From: Puccinellia tenuiflora
Taxonomy: Eukaryota; Streptophyta; Magnoliopsida; Poales; Poaceae
DNA: 64,000 bases
Direction of reading: 5' to 3'
Assembly: GCA_012064385.1 (NCBI GenBank)
Contig: QRDG01000530.1
Coordinates: 124,001-188,000, forward strand
Position 1 is the first letter of the stretch, and each line of letters begins with the position of its first letter. This document shows positions 23,471 to 35,792 of this stretch, piece after piece. The notes below the pieces were generated by a model. It did not search any database and had not been told where the DNA came from. It saw only the letters and a list, made by a program, of their open reading frames with translations. The translations under genes and the position numbers were made by a program.

Positions 23471-24994
23471 TCCCTTGTTTTTTTTTACATGTATATAACT
23501 GAATCTAGCATAGAAAAAAAATGCTCTTAGTCACCTCTTTTTTCCAACGCTCTCCACACTCTTAAACACACTCGCTATGAATCGGTGACAAAGAAAAGGA
23601 TGTCACTACCCCCAAACTATTTTGCTGGATGATTATTTTGCTGATAATTACCTGTTGAAGTTAGAGCTCATTCAACTCAGCAATCGTTATATTTGAATCG
23701 TGATTTGTGCGTCCTATGAGTTGCAAGTGTGGTTGTACCTGAGATTTTTGAGTCGCAACTGAAATTTTCTATGTTGCACGTGGGTTGCAGCTGAGAAAAA
23801 TATTTCCACGCAATACAAAATCGTGGTGATGACATCACCTGAATGAGAATTAACCTAATTCACGGTGGAATGAGAATTAGCCACGCTCATTCTTCTAACT
23901 CTACTCCTACACTTGAGTAGTACAGCCGAACGAGTCTGACAGTCCCTCTACCTCCCAGAAAACATCAACAAAACTTGGCTACTGTTTCCGTCTCCCTTGT
24001 TAATTCTAAAAAGGAAGACAAGAAAAGTAAGAAGATACCCCGCTGCGACGCGAGATGATTAGTGTAGTGGGGCAGAAACCTTTGAGAACCTGAAACTCTG
24101 TGGCAGAGGCTAAGCCCGATGGGCCAAGCAAATCGGAGGCCATCCCGCGCGACAGGGACACGAGCACGGCACCACCGGATCTTCACCAGATCTTTCTTCT
24201 TTCTTTTCGCCCGTGCGGCGCTTCGCATATGTTTCACGCCCGCCTCCGTCAGGCTGCGACCTGCGCCTCCAAATCTTTGGCGATGTTTACGCTGCGATGG
24301 CGGTGACGGCGAGCCGACTGCGACATCGCCACGACATCTGCTCCAGTCATCGCGCCAGCCAGCAAAACGTGGTCGCGCCGCTGCGATTTACAGCAGCGGA
24401 AGACTAGTGTTTATCTCCAGGTTTATGGCGCCCCAACACGTCACGATGAGCTCACAGAAGGCATGGTTGGTGGTTTGCGACGAGTCATGGTCCGGCTGAG
24501 GATCACCGCAGCGGCCACCAGCTGACGGCGACAGTGCCAGCCACAAGCTAGCTAGCGACTGAACCAGAACCGACGCTTAGCTGCTGATGAATCAGAATCG
24601 ACTCAGCCATATCATATCAGGAGCTCAAAAGGTTAAAGATCCGGTATGAATTTTTGTCGCCCCAAGTCACTTGAGGAGACAACCAATCTTATCGTCATCT
24701 CCAAGCATAATATGGAGGGTCATAGCTTCAGTAAGAGTGCACAAAAGTCGTAACTCAGAACTGGGAGGAGCTATGCTCGAAAAAAAGAATATTTTCTTGG
24801 AGAGCGGAGACAGACGCAAAATTCGGTGGACATTAAGAGAGCCTACTATTGGTAGTGGGAGGAAAGTCCACACCCCCCACAATTCAACACGAGTTAAAGT
24901 TCCACGTTTCTCTGACAGCTACAACATGTTCCATGGTTACACATTCTGCAGAAGACAACAAAATCACCCGTCCTTCTGGGTTCGGCACAGCAGA
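23471..24994. other. Region 3' of the SWIB gene
   Basis: Includes the 3' flank of the SWIB gene. No other gene is recognised; the frame at 24119-24499 is Arg-rich translation of GC-rich DNA without a domain. Confidence 0.4.
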
Positions 24995-27617
24995 TCAGAT
25001 CGGTGCAGGTCCTTCCCTATTTACCTTTGTAAAATGGGGATTGAGCAGCTTCGAAACCGTGAACCCGGTGAACGATTCGACTTGGAATAGGTCCTTCAGC
25101 TTCTCGTCGCAGATTATCTTCCTCCGGTCAGAAGGATCCTTCAGCACCAACAAAGACGAAAGCAGCTAAGTTTGATGTGGGAATATTTGCTATAATCGTA
25201 GTAATTCAAATTAGATCTTGCCAACTCCAGATGATCAATTTCAACATCTCGAAAATCCAAAAAGTTAGTGGATGTATTTTTTAACATACGAAAGGAATGC
25301 CTGAGTTCTCCAACAAAACAATTAACAGAATAGAATAACAGACCCAATATGGTCCATCTCCATCAATGCCTCCATTTTCTCAAAATATTTCACCCACAGA
25401 AGTTTGTATTCTAGGACACTGAAATTGATAAAACGAGGTGATAAAAAATGTATTGGACGCTATACCATAATGATAATTTGATTACAAGTGCTACTGATCG
25501 AAAGTGTGCATGCTTTCGTGCAGAGTCAGTCCTCGAACTATGGTAACACCAAAAACCCAAGCACTACAGTATACTCATGATTTTCAATGGCTGCTCGAGA
25601 AAGACAAGCAAAAGCTCACAACAGATTATAAAGGATAACATTTATGTAGTCTAGACCTGTCATACATCCCAACTATCCAAATTGTAATGCAGATTTGCAC
25701 ATTTCACACAAGTAAAAATGCCTGAGTTTTCTGACAAAATAAATAAATAATAGAAAATAACAGACCCAATATGGTCCAGCTCGACCAATGCCTCCGTTTG
25801 TCAAAATATTTCACCTAGAGAAATTTTCATTCTAGGACTTTGAAATAGATTAAAAAAAAGTACCGGATGCCATACCATAGCAATGATTTGATTACATGTG
25901 CCTGATCTAAAGTGCGCATGCTTTAATGAAGAGCACCAAGCACTATAGTATTCTCATGATGTTCAGTGGATGTTTAAAAAAGACAACCAAAAGCTCACAA
26001 CAGATTATAAAGGACAAGATTTCTGTAGGCTAGACCTGTCATACATCCCAACTATCAGAATTGTACGGTATTAAGATGTGAAACTACTTATTAGGCCTGA
26101 GGATCGAGGATAGAATTGCAGATTTTGCACTTAACCAAATAAAACCACGGATCTCAGACTATCATATCAAGTACACTTGGAAATCTGTAAGATAGTCTGT
26201 AAGCATTGTGTGGGAATAAGAATACACTAGAATCTATATGGACGGATGGTATTGTGTAATCATAGGTGATCCAGATGACACTTGGTCAGGACTCGGGTAG
26301 TAAGGCATCATATGCTTATTATAGCTTAGTACTTGTTAGAAGGGAAATACCATCCATTAAGTAATTTTTCTCCAGCTCATATGCTGGAGCATCATTTGGC
26401 CATGACGTACCCAGAAGTTATAGGTTAGATGACCTTAAACAACAGTCAGTGCAGATAAAAACCACAAGCTAACAATAACTACATAAGCTTTACCATGCAG
26501 CAGTTACAGCACAATTGATGCCTTACTACCCGAGTCCTGACCAAGTGTCATCTGGATGGTACTACATGTAATTGTGCATGTAGAAAATGTGCATCGGGCT
26601 GCATGGTAAAGCTTATGTGGCTAGTGGCTAAGCTAACAATAACTACATAGAACGGCTTAGATTTTCTACATGCACAATTACATGTGCCGTTCTATCAACA
26701 AATAGCTAAGCCACTGAGCAGTTCAAATTTGATATTATCACAAACAGTAATGCGATGACCAGGAAAAGAACATTTACCTGCAAGTTATTCTGTTTTATAT
26801 ATTCCCACATTCTCTTCACAACATCGGACCGTGACAACATACTCTCACCAGTTCCGATAAAGTTTGCTAAATCTTCTGAAAGTTGAACGGGTGCAAGAAG
26901 GCCAGATGCAGACCCAGACCCAGAGGATCCACCTTTTTGCTTGTTTCCTGGAAAAGGGGATTATATCAACGGCCTTACAAGAACAAAAACTCAAGCTGTA
27001 CGAAGCTAAGTAAATGTTTTTTAACCTTCGCTTCTGTCTCTCTTTTGAGGCTTCTTTTTGGGTGTCGATTTCTTAGGTGAGACAGGACCTAAAAACAGAG
27101 AGAATAATTCAGATATATCCATGTTAATGGATGAAGGAGTCTAACTATGACACATGGAATCCAGCTACATCATTTACTCCTGTACAGACATGTTAAATGG
27201 CAAAGGACCTAACCTAGGTAATAAGCACGGGATGATTGATAAATCAGCCAACATTTAGTCCTTATAACATGTTCCAGACAAACATAGGCCAACTAAGGTT
27301 ATACAGTCATGATTATAAACTATCAACAGATACATTCTTATACACCAGGTGATAAATTGTGGTTTCACGTTCGCCCATCCCAGCATGCATATTAGCTGAG
27401 AACAATGCTAGGACAACATTTTTCCTACACTATGATCAACTTAATGGAGTTAAATACATGCAAATAGTATGGTTTTAGATTGAGTTATCGTGCATATCTT
27501 TCTTTTAGCAGGCAAGCACGAGTACTGACATGATGGAAAACATATTGGATGACGTGTATCCCTTTTTTATAATAATATACACTAATTCCACATGTCCGTC
27601 GTGCACATGTGTGTGTC

Positions 27618-27674
<57 letters not shown>

Positions 27675-29875
27675 ATCAGAATTTAACGGCCAGATATGCC
27701 TGGTCAAAGCTTTATTCATCTGAAACATATCAATTGAATCGACGTTAAAGATCTTTTTCAATGTCTCATCACACAGGATCTTCCTCTTATTGCTTGGGTC
27801 TTGCAAATTATTTTCTCGGATATATGCCCAAAGCTTCTTGACAACCTGAAAAACGCATCATGAAATAAGACAAGAAATATTGCATGACCAACTAATCTAT
27901 CATTCACCTGATATGAGATTTCGAAGTGACAATAATAAGTAAGTGACGTTACCTCTGTCCTGGCTAACTCAGAGGCACCGACAAACTCTTGAAGTGTTGG
28001 GGAAATGCTGCATAATTTGGTGAATCCACCAGCCTTTCTCTTGACATCGCCCAACCTATGACATTGATAAGATTTTTTTAAATAAACAACAAAGTTTGAG
28101 TATGGTATGGAAATTTAGAAGGAGTAAATATTATCAATAAGAGAAGTCGTGCAGCTGTGTAACAGATTGTGAATCTTGAGTTGTCCACAGTATTTCGTTC
28201 CAATCTGAATAACCAATGGGTTCACCAATTGTGACTGTGGAACTAAGTGAACCTGAGTGTGAACTTCAATTAATTGTAGTAAAACCATGTGTTTAAAGGC
28301 TGGTCCATAACTCTAACATCTTCAGTAACTAATTTCCACCCTTTAAAATATATTCAAAGAAGTGTACTAAGAAAAAAGAAATTCCCAACTTGAATAGTAA
28401 TGATGCCTACATAGTATAAAGAGAAATATCACCAATAGTCAGGAAGTAAAAGCTACATTATAGCCCCAAAATGTACACCAAGAGCAGGCCTAACGGACCT
28501 ACACAAATACAAGTGGCCTATCGACCATCGAATTGATCAAAATATAACAAAATATAGGACAAATAGGCACATGATAGCAGAAACACCAATTGCCACTCAC
28601 ACACAAAATGTAACCACGAAATTGACAACTATTTTAATGTTCCTGAGTACTTTCAGTGCGACCCTGATAAGTGTAACTGCAGCATCTCTACTGATTTTTT
28701 TTCTGTGTGTGTGGGTGGGGGGTTAGTATCCAAGGAACTAAACAAATTACAATGTTCACTTAAATTTTAACACAGATAAGCATTACAATGTCCAGTGCAT
28801 GAAAATTAAAGGTGGACAGCACAATTGCATTAGCATCACCAGAAGTTGCAGCTGATGACTCACTGATACATCAGCCTCTAGCAAATCTATGCACTAGACC
28901 AAACTACATGATGCAACCACAAACGACCAAAAATACAACAAACGCAGCCACAAAGTGTTCTATGCACGCAGCATTAAGAGAAAGTAAGCCGCCTAAATCA
29001 CAAATTATGGCAGTAACAAGAAGAGAAGAATGTGGTAAACAACAACCATCGCAAGAAGAGGAGAAAGCACCAAGAGCAACCAGGAAACGCAACAAGCTCA
29101 GCACCGTACCATCAACAGACACCTGAGAAAATTTAGCTAAAAAACAGAACAAATGAATCGTGTCAGAGAGTGTCGAAAAGCAATTCCAAAATGGAAAGGA
29201 AACCCCTGCCGACCAATTTAATCAAGAATTTCAACGGCAGGATAAACCAAACGTCATTTTCCCCACTGGGATGGCAGCTTTACAGCAGTGGTAACAGCCT
29301 AAACACGGCAAGGAATGCAACCCTGAACCCTCCAGGAATGTTCCTGAATCCTTGCTACTATTCGGACAAAAAAATCCACATGCGAGTGCACAGTGCTGCC
29401 ACATACCCTGACAGATCGACGAATACAAGGCACCCAATGAACCCTAAACGAAGTGGTAAATGCAGAGAGATAGAGAGAGAGCGAAAGCCCCTCACCGCCG
29501 CTTCTTCTTCCGGCCGCCGCCGTTATCCCCGTCTTCCTCTTCCACTTCCTCTTCCTCCTCTTCTTCTTCCTCCTCCTCCTCCTGCTCGCCCCCCTCCGCG
29601 CCACTGCCCTCTTCTCCCCCGGCCTCCGGTATCACCTCCTCCGGATCCTCCTCCTCCCCCTCCGCAGGCGCGGCGGCATCCTCCGGCTCAGCCTTGTCGG
29701 CGAACTCGGAGAGCAGGAGGTCGACCTGCTCCCGGACGAAGGTCTTCTTGTCGGAGAGGTCGACCCCGAAGTCCTCCTCGAGGCGGCGGCGCAGGGCGCC
29801 GGTGGTGGTGGTGGTGAGGTCCGAGTCCCGCAGCACCTCCCGCAGCCGCTCCACCAGCTCCGAGTCCGACACCAT
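24995..29875 (-). CDS. DEK_C plus double SWIB/MDM2-domain protein
   Basis: Six exons on the minus strand: 29496-29875, 27953-28055, 27674-27845, 27026-27088, 26778-26947 and 24995-25138. The frame is continuous and gives 343 aa. Residues about 4-60 form a DEK_C-type domain (MVSDSELVERLREVLRDSD...). Residues 70-115 are acidic with a long Glu run. SWIB1 (about 136-214) contains KLCSISPTLQEFVG and FQMNKALTRHIWPL. A Lys-rich linker (KKSTPKKKPQKRDR) follows. SWIB2 (about 256-335) contains LLAPVQLSEDLANFIG and RKIICDEKLKDLF. SWIB domains are the BAF60/MDM2 fold; related plant and yeast (UAF30-like) proteins act on chromatin or rDNA in the nucleus. The donor of intron 3 runs directly into a CT repeat. 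The start is the first ATG of the DEK_C frame. Confidence 0.92.
25271..26060. repeat. Diverged tandem duplication in SWIB intron 5
   Basis: The sequence from about 25300 to 25690 recurs from about 25720 to 26055. Shared blocks include ACAGACCCAATATGGTCCA, AATATTTCACC and ACCTGTCATACATCCCAACT, offset by roughly 420 bp. It lies wholly within the intron. Confidence 0.75.
26271..26690. repeat. Nested inverted repeats in SWIB intron 5
   Basis: A 39-bp arm at 26271-26309 is the reverse complement of 26517-26555. A second pair (26481-26501 and 26598-26618, 21 bp) and a third involving TTGTGCATGTAGAAAAT (about 26573, with its complement about 26660) are interleaved with it. The result looks like a scrambled foldback insertion. 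Confidence 0.8.
27622..27672. repeat. (AG)n microsatellite abutting a splice donor
   Basis: 51 bp of AG repeat on the plus strand. On the gene's sense strand the exon 3 donor GT (27673-27672) is followed immediately by CTCTCT..., so the intron begins with the repeat. Confidence 0.9.
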
Positions 29876-30223
29876 CGCCGCCTGGTCGGTCTCTGGCTCT
29901 CTCGCCTCTGGCCTTCTAGGGGGAGCGTGGGCGTGGCACGCCGGTGGGATGGAGGAGGAGGGGCCTCGCTGCTTCGGTTTGGTTTCGGTTTTCGCTTGGG
30001 CTCAAATGTGGGTTTTGCTCTGCGGCGGGTCTTCTGGCCCAGATACACCCGTCGTCACGTTTTTCATAGGGTTTTTTCGGCTTTCTTTTATCTCCTTTTT
30101 CCTACTTTCCGCCGTTGTGATGACCTGATGGCATGACGATCGTTGTTACAGCTCAAGTGGACGTCGGACTAAAATGTCGTTTTTCAGGGAAGAAACTGAT
30201 GTGGAAAATGGTGATCTACTACT
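29876..30223. promoter_or_regulatory. SWIB gene 5' flank
   Basis: GC-rich just upstream of the start, then AT-rich. No convincing TATA box is seen. The 222-aa plus-strand frame at 29460-30128 is antisense to exon 1 and its Ser runs come from the Glu-rich exon. Confidence 0.35.
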
Positions 30224-30231
30224 ATTTGTGT

Positions 30232-30743
30232 CAGTGACGAAGGACGGGAAAAAGTTAAGGTCGTGCAAACTCTAAAAAAATATCAAAAATCAATTTTGTT
30301 TAGAGACATTAATACTTTATATGATATTAGGTATAACCACTTAGTACAATAGTAATAACAACCGATTTGACATCTTTCAAAAATGATCCTAACTAGACCA
30401 AACATGTTCTCATATACGTAATCAAAGACATTGCGTGAAATAATACAATTAAAAATTTAGATTACAAAATAGATTAATAGAACCATAAAACATTCCCATC
30501 ATTCTTTTCCAATAGAAGAGATATGAAATACGGAGTATCTTTTAACATAACACAAAGCTAGAAAGTTTCGGTTCAGAATTATTTTTGCGCATTGTTCACT
30601 AAAATAAGCATATCTTTCGCATACAGAGTCCTTTTTTTACGCACGACCACTTAAAATGTTTAGAAAAACATGTACATATGAATTCGCCAAAAATCAAGAT
30701 AGGGCAGCCGCCCTACCTTGCCCTAAGGGGAGCTTCGCCCCTG
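30232..30743. mobile_element. hAT-type MITE
   Basis: The left end is CAGTGACGAAGGACGG; the right end GGAGCTTCGCCCCTG is an imperfect inverted copy. The flanks are ATTTGTGT (30224-30231) and ATTTGGGT (30744-30751), an 8-bp target duplication with one mismatch. The 512-bp AT-rich interior has no coding capacity. Confidence 0.68.
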
Positions 30744-30964
30744 ATTTGGGTTCACAATTTGTCTTTTATTAGGGTTGGACCATTATGGTCGAGTCTCACA
30801 AGATAATTTTGTGCATAGATCTTAATGTGTTTTTACGGGCCCCTCTATTCAACGTCATGTTTAACTTTTGGATATAGGATTCAAAAATATTTAGAGGTTG
30901 ATAGCACGAGAGCTATGTAGCATTATCTACGTGACTTTTAGATCGTGTAGGATGCAAAAGCTCT

Positions 30965-31335
30965 TTTTAGCTCCCGAGTTCTAGTGATCGTTTTATTTTT
31001 AAATTTCTTTTTATATATATAAATTTTAGCAAAATATGGAAAAAATCTAAATGTAGTTAGTGTTGTATCCTACAAGCATGTGAAATCTTAACACTGAATT
31101 CTTTGAAAAATGACAAAATCTGATACTTGTCAAGTTTAGAAAATATGAGTTGTTCAATACATTTTTATTCTTTTTGTAGCTCCGAATACAAAGTATTTCA
31201 AATTGAGATATTGCACATTTGTAGAATATATCATTGAGTGCATCTAGAATTTTCCAGATCTTTTAAAAAACTTGTAAAAATGGGTTTCAGTTTTTAAATG
31301 GTGGGATCACTGGATCTCGAGAGCCAAAAATCCTT
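30965..31335. mobile_element. Foldback MITE (AGCTCCCGAG/CTCGAGAGCC ends)
   Basis: The left end has AGCTCCCGAGTTCTAGTGATC and the right end GATCACTGGATCTCGAGAGCC, with an AT-rich inverted interior. It resembles the MITE at 54058-54455 in ends and interior (CAAAGTATTT, GATATTTGCA-like motifs). No clear target duplication was found. Confidence 0.55.
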
Positions 31336-32247
31336 ACTCACGTACGATGGTGCTATGTAGTACGATTGCTAAGTTGGAGAACGGAAAAAGGAAAAATTAT
31401 CATCTAATGGATGACCTTTTTGTAAGAAAGATGCCGTTTTTTTTCTATTGTATGAGATGACTTATCTTGGTAAGGTAGTAATAGTGCACGGGTCCGACAT
31501 GTATCATGCACGGAGATTCGTGCATTTTTTCGGAACATAACTAAACATTTTTAAAATTCCATCATGAATCTTCAATCGCCTACATGCATGGTAGGGAAAC
31601 CGGATTCCTATGATAAGACCATCTTATCAATTATTGTACATGTTATTAGTAAGAGCGTGTTACTCTGTGATATCGGGCAATTAGCACTTACTCTATCTAA
31701 GTTTTCCTCTGAACGATAAAATCATTATGTTCGATAAAATCATTATGTTCTTTACATACGCCTCTTAGAGTCACTAAAGTGTGTGTCTTTCCTGAATCAA
31801 TTAGGAGAAATATATTATAACTAATCCATATTATAGAAATTATATCAAAATATAACATAGATTAGGTTAACAATTAGAATTTATGTGCTAGTGGATTTTT
31901 TGTAAGAACTAGGTGGTTTGTTCATCTACAATTTTTTGTCGAGTTGAACATTGCGCCACCGTTTTTACTTACTTTACACAAATCATCATGTCAGGGTGAT
32001 TTCGTTTTTTGACACACTGAGATGCACTGCACCGGCACATCGGTAGTTTATTTCGTTTCATTATAGTCTGTCTCACGGGTCATAAAACCTTCTCATATAA
32101 ACCACTTCTTTTACATGTGTTGGATAATGTATTACCCTCGTCTAGTGCGCCTGTGAAGATAGCATCGCAGTAGAAAAAACCCAGCTGCCCACGGAGGCAA
32201 ATGGGGGTGATGAAAACCCACTGGCGCCACACAGGTGGGGGTGAAAC
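31336..32247. other. AT-rich intergenic DNA
   Basis: Nothing identifiable beyond a short direct repeat (CGATAAAATCATTATGTTC near 31715 and 31735). Confidence 0.4.
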
Positions 32248-32250
32248 TAA

Positions 32251-32674
32251 GGGTGTGTTTGGTTTTGGAACAGAGTAGAACGGAATGTCATGGTTCCATT
32301 CTCAGGGAATAGGCCGGTTCCATTCATATGTTTGGTTGAGGAATTAGATGGAATGGAATGGTTCCATTTTATTGTTTGGTTGGAGAGATGGAATTGAGTG
32401 GATTTGGTTCAGCTCACCCTTTTACACAGAAATGGTGAGATTACCGCATATGTATTCCAATCATAACTATTATAGCTTTGCATTTTTAGCAAGCAATAAG
32501 ACAAAATACTATAAATCTGTCAAAATACAATATATATTGCCTCAACCAGACTGAAAACAACCAAATCCTACAAAATTTCAAAGCAATTCATATCAACTTC
32601 GAACTGGAAACGAACAAAACCTACAAAATTTCAAACAACAATTCATATCAACCGGACAAGAAACGAACAAACCC
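32251..32674. mobile_element. Tourist-like (PIF/Harbinger) MITE
   Basis: Starts GGGTGTGTTTGGTTTTGG and ends AAACGAACAAACCC, with TAA on both sides (32248-32250 and 32675-32677). The start and the TAA/TTA duplication are typical of Tourist elements; the right end matches it imperfectly. Confidence 0.55.
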
Positions 32675-32677
32675 TAA

Positions 32678-33423
32678 AAAATAATTGGCGGCATAAGCTC
32701 GATCGCCATCGTCGTAAGCAGGATGATCGACAGCGAGGTGAGCGGAGTCCTCGTGGCACCCTGTGGTGCAGTGAGATTCGCGTCTCGGCAGCGGGGTGAG
32801 ATGCACGCGGCGGCGGCTCCCGGGCGAGCTGAGCAGCGGCGGCGGGACGAGATGCGGGGCGGCGGCTTCTGAAAGTTTCTGGGCCCGCCACTGATTCGTA
32901 GTAAACACAAGGGTCAAGAGCTTTGTTGTTGATATAGTGTCTTGTTTAGTGGCTGATGATTTATTGATTTAGGCATCTCAGTTGCGATTTTAATGATCTT
33001 TTAATAGGATTGTAGGGCGTGCCATATGAAAAATCATAACCACCCACGCCCTCGGCAGACTAGTTTTGTCCATAAATACCCAATATTATGTCTAGCGTTT
33101 CGTCCCCTATGTATTGAGAGTCAATTGGAAACATCGGAAATAAACCTTATGTCCCCACTTGTCAACCTCTAGTTTTCCCCCACCTATCCTCTCTTCTCTC
33201 TTTATTGGGGGTGTCATGGGGGGACACACTCCCGAAAATCCCGGACCGTACCGGGCTCTCGGGTCTGTATTTTGGCCCCAACGGTCAGGTCGGGCCTTGT
33301 CAGGCTTTGATTGGGCCGGGCCCAGACATGATTTCTGCGGCCCAACGGTCGGATCGTGTTCGCACACGAACACGTCACCTGTATACCCTCGACGCCGAGC
33401 ACGACGCGTGGCAGCATGCGCCG
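32678..33423. other. GC-rich block and intergenic DNA
   Basis: 32680-32920 is GC-rich with overlapping minus-strand frames lacking domains. 33160-33420 contains GGGCC-rich sequence. No gene recognised. Confidence 0.35.
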
Positions 33424-35040
33424 TGTTAGAAATATGCCCTAGATGCAATAATAAAGTTTATTATTTATCATATTTCCTGTTCATGATAAATATTTATTAT
33501 CCATGCTATAAGTGTATTAATCGGAAACAAATACATGTGTGGAATATAAGCGGAAAAGTGTTCCCTAGTAAGCCTCCAGTAACTAGTTCGTTTGATCAAG
33601 TGTTGGTTAGAAGTTTCCTAACCAAGGATTAATGAATCACTTGATAAATGGAGTTGTATCATGCACTACCACAGAAAGGGCTATAGGGAGGTTGGCATTC
33701 TGTGGCGCACCGTTAATTGGTGCGCCACAGAATTATTTCTGTGGCGCATGGATGCTGGTGCGCCACAGAAATTTCCGACTTTCTGTGACGCATCTTTTGT
33801 CCATGCGCCACAGAAAGTCAGAATTCTGTGGCGCATGCCCACCCATGCGCCACAGAAAGCCAGACTTCTGTGGCGCATGAGACACCATGCGCCACAGAAT
33901 TTATGTGGGTCCCACATACAATATTTGGGAGAAGGTCTATCGGGGACATTCTGTGGCGCACCGTGGCTGGTGCGCCACAGAAAAGTGACATTCTGTGGCG
34001 CACCAAGCCAGGTGCGCCACAGAAAATATTTTTGTGGCGACAATTCTGTGGCGCACCCAGCAAACTTGGGGGTGCGCCACAGAATTGCAATTTGGTGCGC
34101 CACTGATAGCCATTTCTGTGGTAGTGATGGGGATGATATAATGGACAGACCCAAAATAAAGTAGATGTCAAATATAGTTTACTTAGACCATGAGATTATG
34201 TTACTCCCGCTTACCGGAAAAGTACTTTGTGGACATCAAACATCATCTCGTAACTGGGTGACTATAAAGGTGTTTTTCAGGTATCCCCGATGGTAGGTTG
34301 TTGGGTTGCATGAATCAAGACTGGGATTTGTTCGTCCAACTGTTGGATAGATTTCTCTGGACCCTCTCGGTAGCATAGCATCCAAACGCTTGCAAGCATA
34401 TGACTAAGTGTATAGTCATAGCGGATCCTATCCTATGGGAACGAGTAAAAGAGAACTTGTCGAGAACGAGATTAATCGGATATGGAGATATGAGTGATTA
34501 AGTCTCGGACAAGTAAGATATCGTGAAACAAAAGGGATCGTATATGGATTAATTGAATCCCAGACATAGAGGTTCAACCGGTAAAGTACTTCGTTGAATA
34601 TGTAGGAATTAATGTGGGCATCCGGTCCCGCTATTAATATGACATATTCTCGAACCCGCAGGGTCACACACTTAACGTTCGATGTAGTTAGGGCTCGAGA
34701 TAAATGATGGTGTGAATGAATATTGATTCGGAGTCTCGGATGGGATCCCGGACATCACGAGGAGTTCCGAAGTGGTCCGGAGAATAAGATTCATATAAGG
34801 AAAGTGGTTTCCGGAGGTATCGGAGAAGTCCGGGAATTTTCCGGTAGAGTACCGGAACATTCTAGAAGGTTCTAGAGGAGTCTAGAAGTGGAGCCCATAG
34901 GAGTATGGGGCCCACAAGGACCAAAGGGGTTGTGCAGTGGCCACATGGGCCAGCCACACCAAGCCCACAAGGGCCCATGCGGGCTAGGGTTTAAGGGGAG
35001 GCCGGCCTAGCCCTAGGAGGCTAACTTGGGGGGCAAGGCA
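33424..35040 (+). mobile_element. Truncated BARE/WIS/Angela-type (Ty1/copia) LTR
   Basis: The LTR begins TGTTAGAAATATGCCCTAGA followed by CAATAATAAAG, the diagnostic start of the Triticeae BARE/WIS/Angela LTRs, and continues through the ATTATCCATGCTATAA motif. It is interrupted by a CACTA element (33664-34126) and breaks off near 35040, where unrelated LTR sequence begins, so its 3' end is lost. About 1,150 bp of LTR remains. Confidence 0.82.
33664..34126. mobile_element. Non-autonomous CACTA element made of hairpin units
   Basis: The 463-bp element has termini CACTACCACAGAAA and TTTCTGTGGTAGTG, a perfect 14-bp inverted repeat starting with CACTA. It is flanked by the 3-bp duplication ATG (33661-33663 and 34127-34129). 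Between the ends are eight back-to-back inverted units of the form TTCTGTGGCGCA-(spacer)-TGCGCCACAGAA, with one 50-bp spacer around 33900-33950. It is inserted in the Angela-type LTR. Frames through it only translate the repeat. Confidence 0.9.
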
Positions 35041-35792
35041 CTGCTGCTATATTAAAATAAGTTGGGTGGTGCCCCAAGTGAAGGCGAAATTGCAGCTAGT
35101 AGCAGTTTTCCCTCGTTTAACAAACCGAGGTTTATCGAACCAGTAGTACTTTGAAATCAACAACGAGGTGAAGCGCTTGACCTTCAACAAACGTGGACCT
35201 GCACACACTCAACCAAAATACTTTGCCCCCAACGGCGGAAAGGTTGTCAATCTTTCCGGTCTCGCAGAAAACAAAGCAGTTAATTGTATAATGAAATAGA
35301 TAAAATATGAAAAGTGACCAGAGGAGTAATGATGATTAAAAGCAAGTAAATGAGGTTGTAAACAATGTAAAAAGATGGACCGGGGGCCATGGGTTCACTA
35401 GTGGAGTCTCTCAAGTAAATAAAATATGCATGTGATGGGTGAACGAATTACAGCTAGGCAATTGACAAGATCATGACACAAACCCAATTTAGCTATGACA
35501 AAAAGGACATGATAATATTTATGGAGGCATCACGACAAGGAACAAAGACCGTTGAGTCCAACTGCGTCTTTGTCTAAAAAGTCCACCGTGAGATCGCTAT
35601 CCAGCCTGTCACCCAACGGTATTAAGTTGCAAGCAACAGACAATTGCATTAAGTAAAGTGCATGAAGTAAGCAATACTAATATCAAAAGAGACATTAACA
35701 CCGCTATTTTTGCCCTTAGTAGCAACATCACACCCTCGCCCTTAGACATTTCTGTCACTCGTGCCCAGGAACAAAAGGGGGCATGAACCCAC
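35041..35792 (-). mobile_element. Fragment of an Athila-like LTR (diverged relative of family A)
   Basis: Collinear with but well diverged from 42800-43490. Shared blocks include TATCGAACCAGTAG, AGGTTGTCAATCT and ATTAAGTTGCAAGCAACAGACAATTGCAT-like sequence. It is broken at both ends: against the Angela-type LTR on the left and at ACCCAC|TGATACGTCTCC on the right. Confidence 0.68.

Noticed and set aside
27485..27806. Frames with Ser-Leu or Arg-Glu repeats
   Set aside because: Translation of the AG/CT microsatellite.
29170..30128. Plus-strand frames of 215 and 222 codons
   Set aside because: Antisense to SWIB exon 1; Ser and Pro runs mirror the acidic tract coding sequence.
33664..34126. CRISPR-like look of regularly spaced repeats
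   Set aside because: Units are inverted pairs inside a transposon with TIRs and a target duplication in a plant genome; there is no leader or cas gene.
33632..34171. Several overlapping frames of 80-160 codons with repeated Cys-Gly-Ala motifs on both strands
   Set aside because: They translate the hairpin units of the CACTA element and cross its boundary; no domain.
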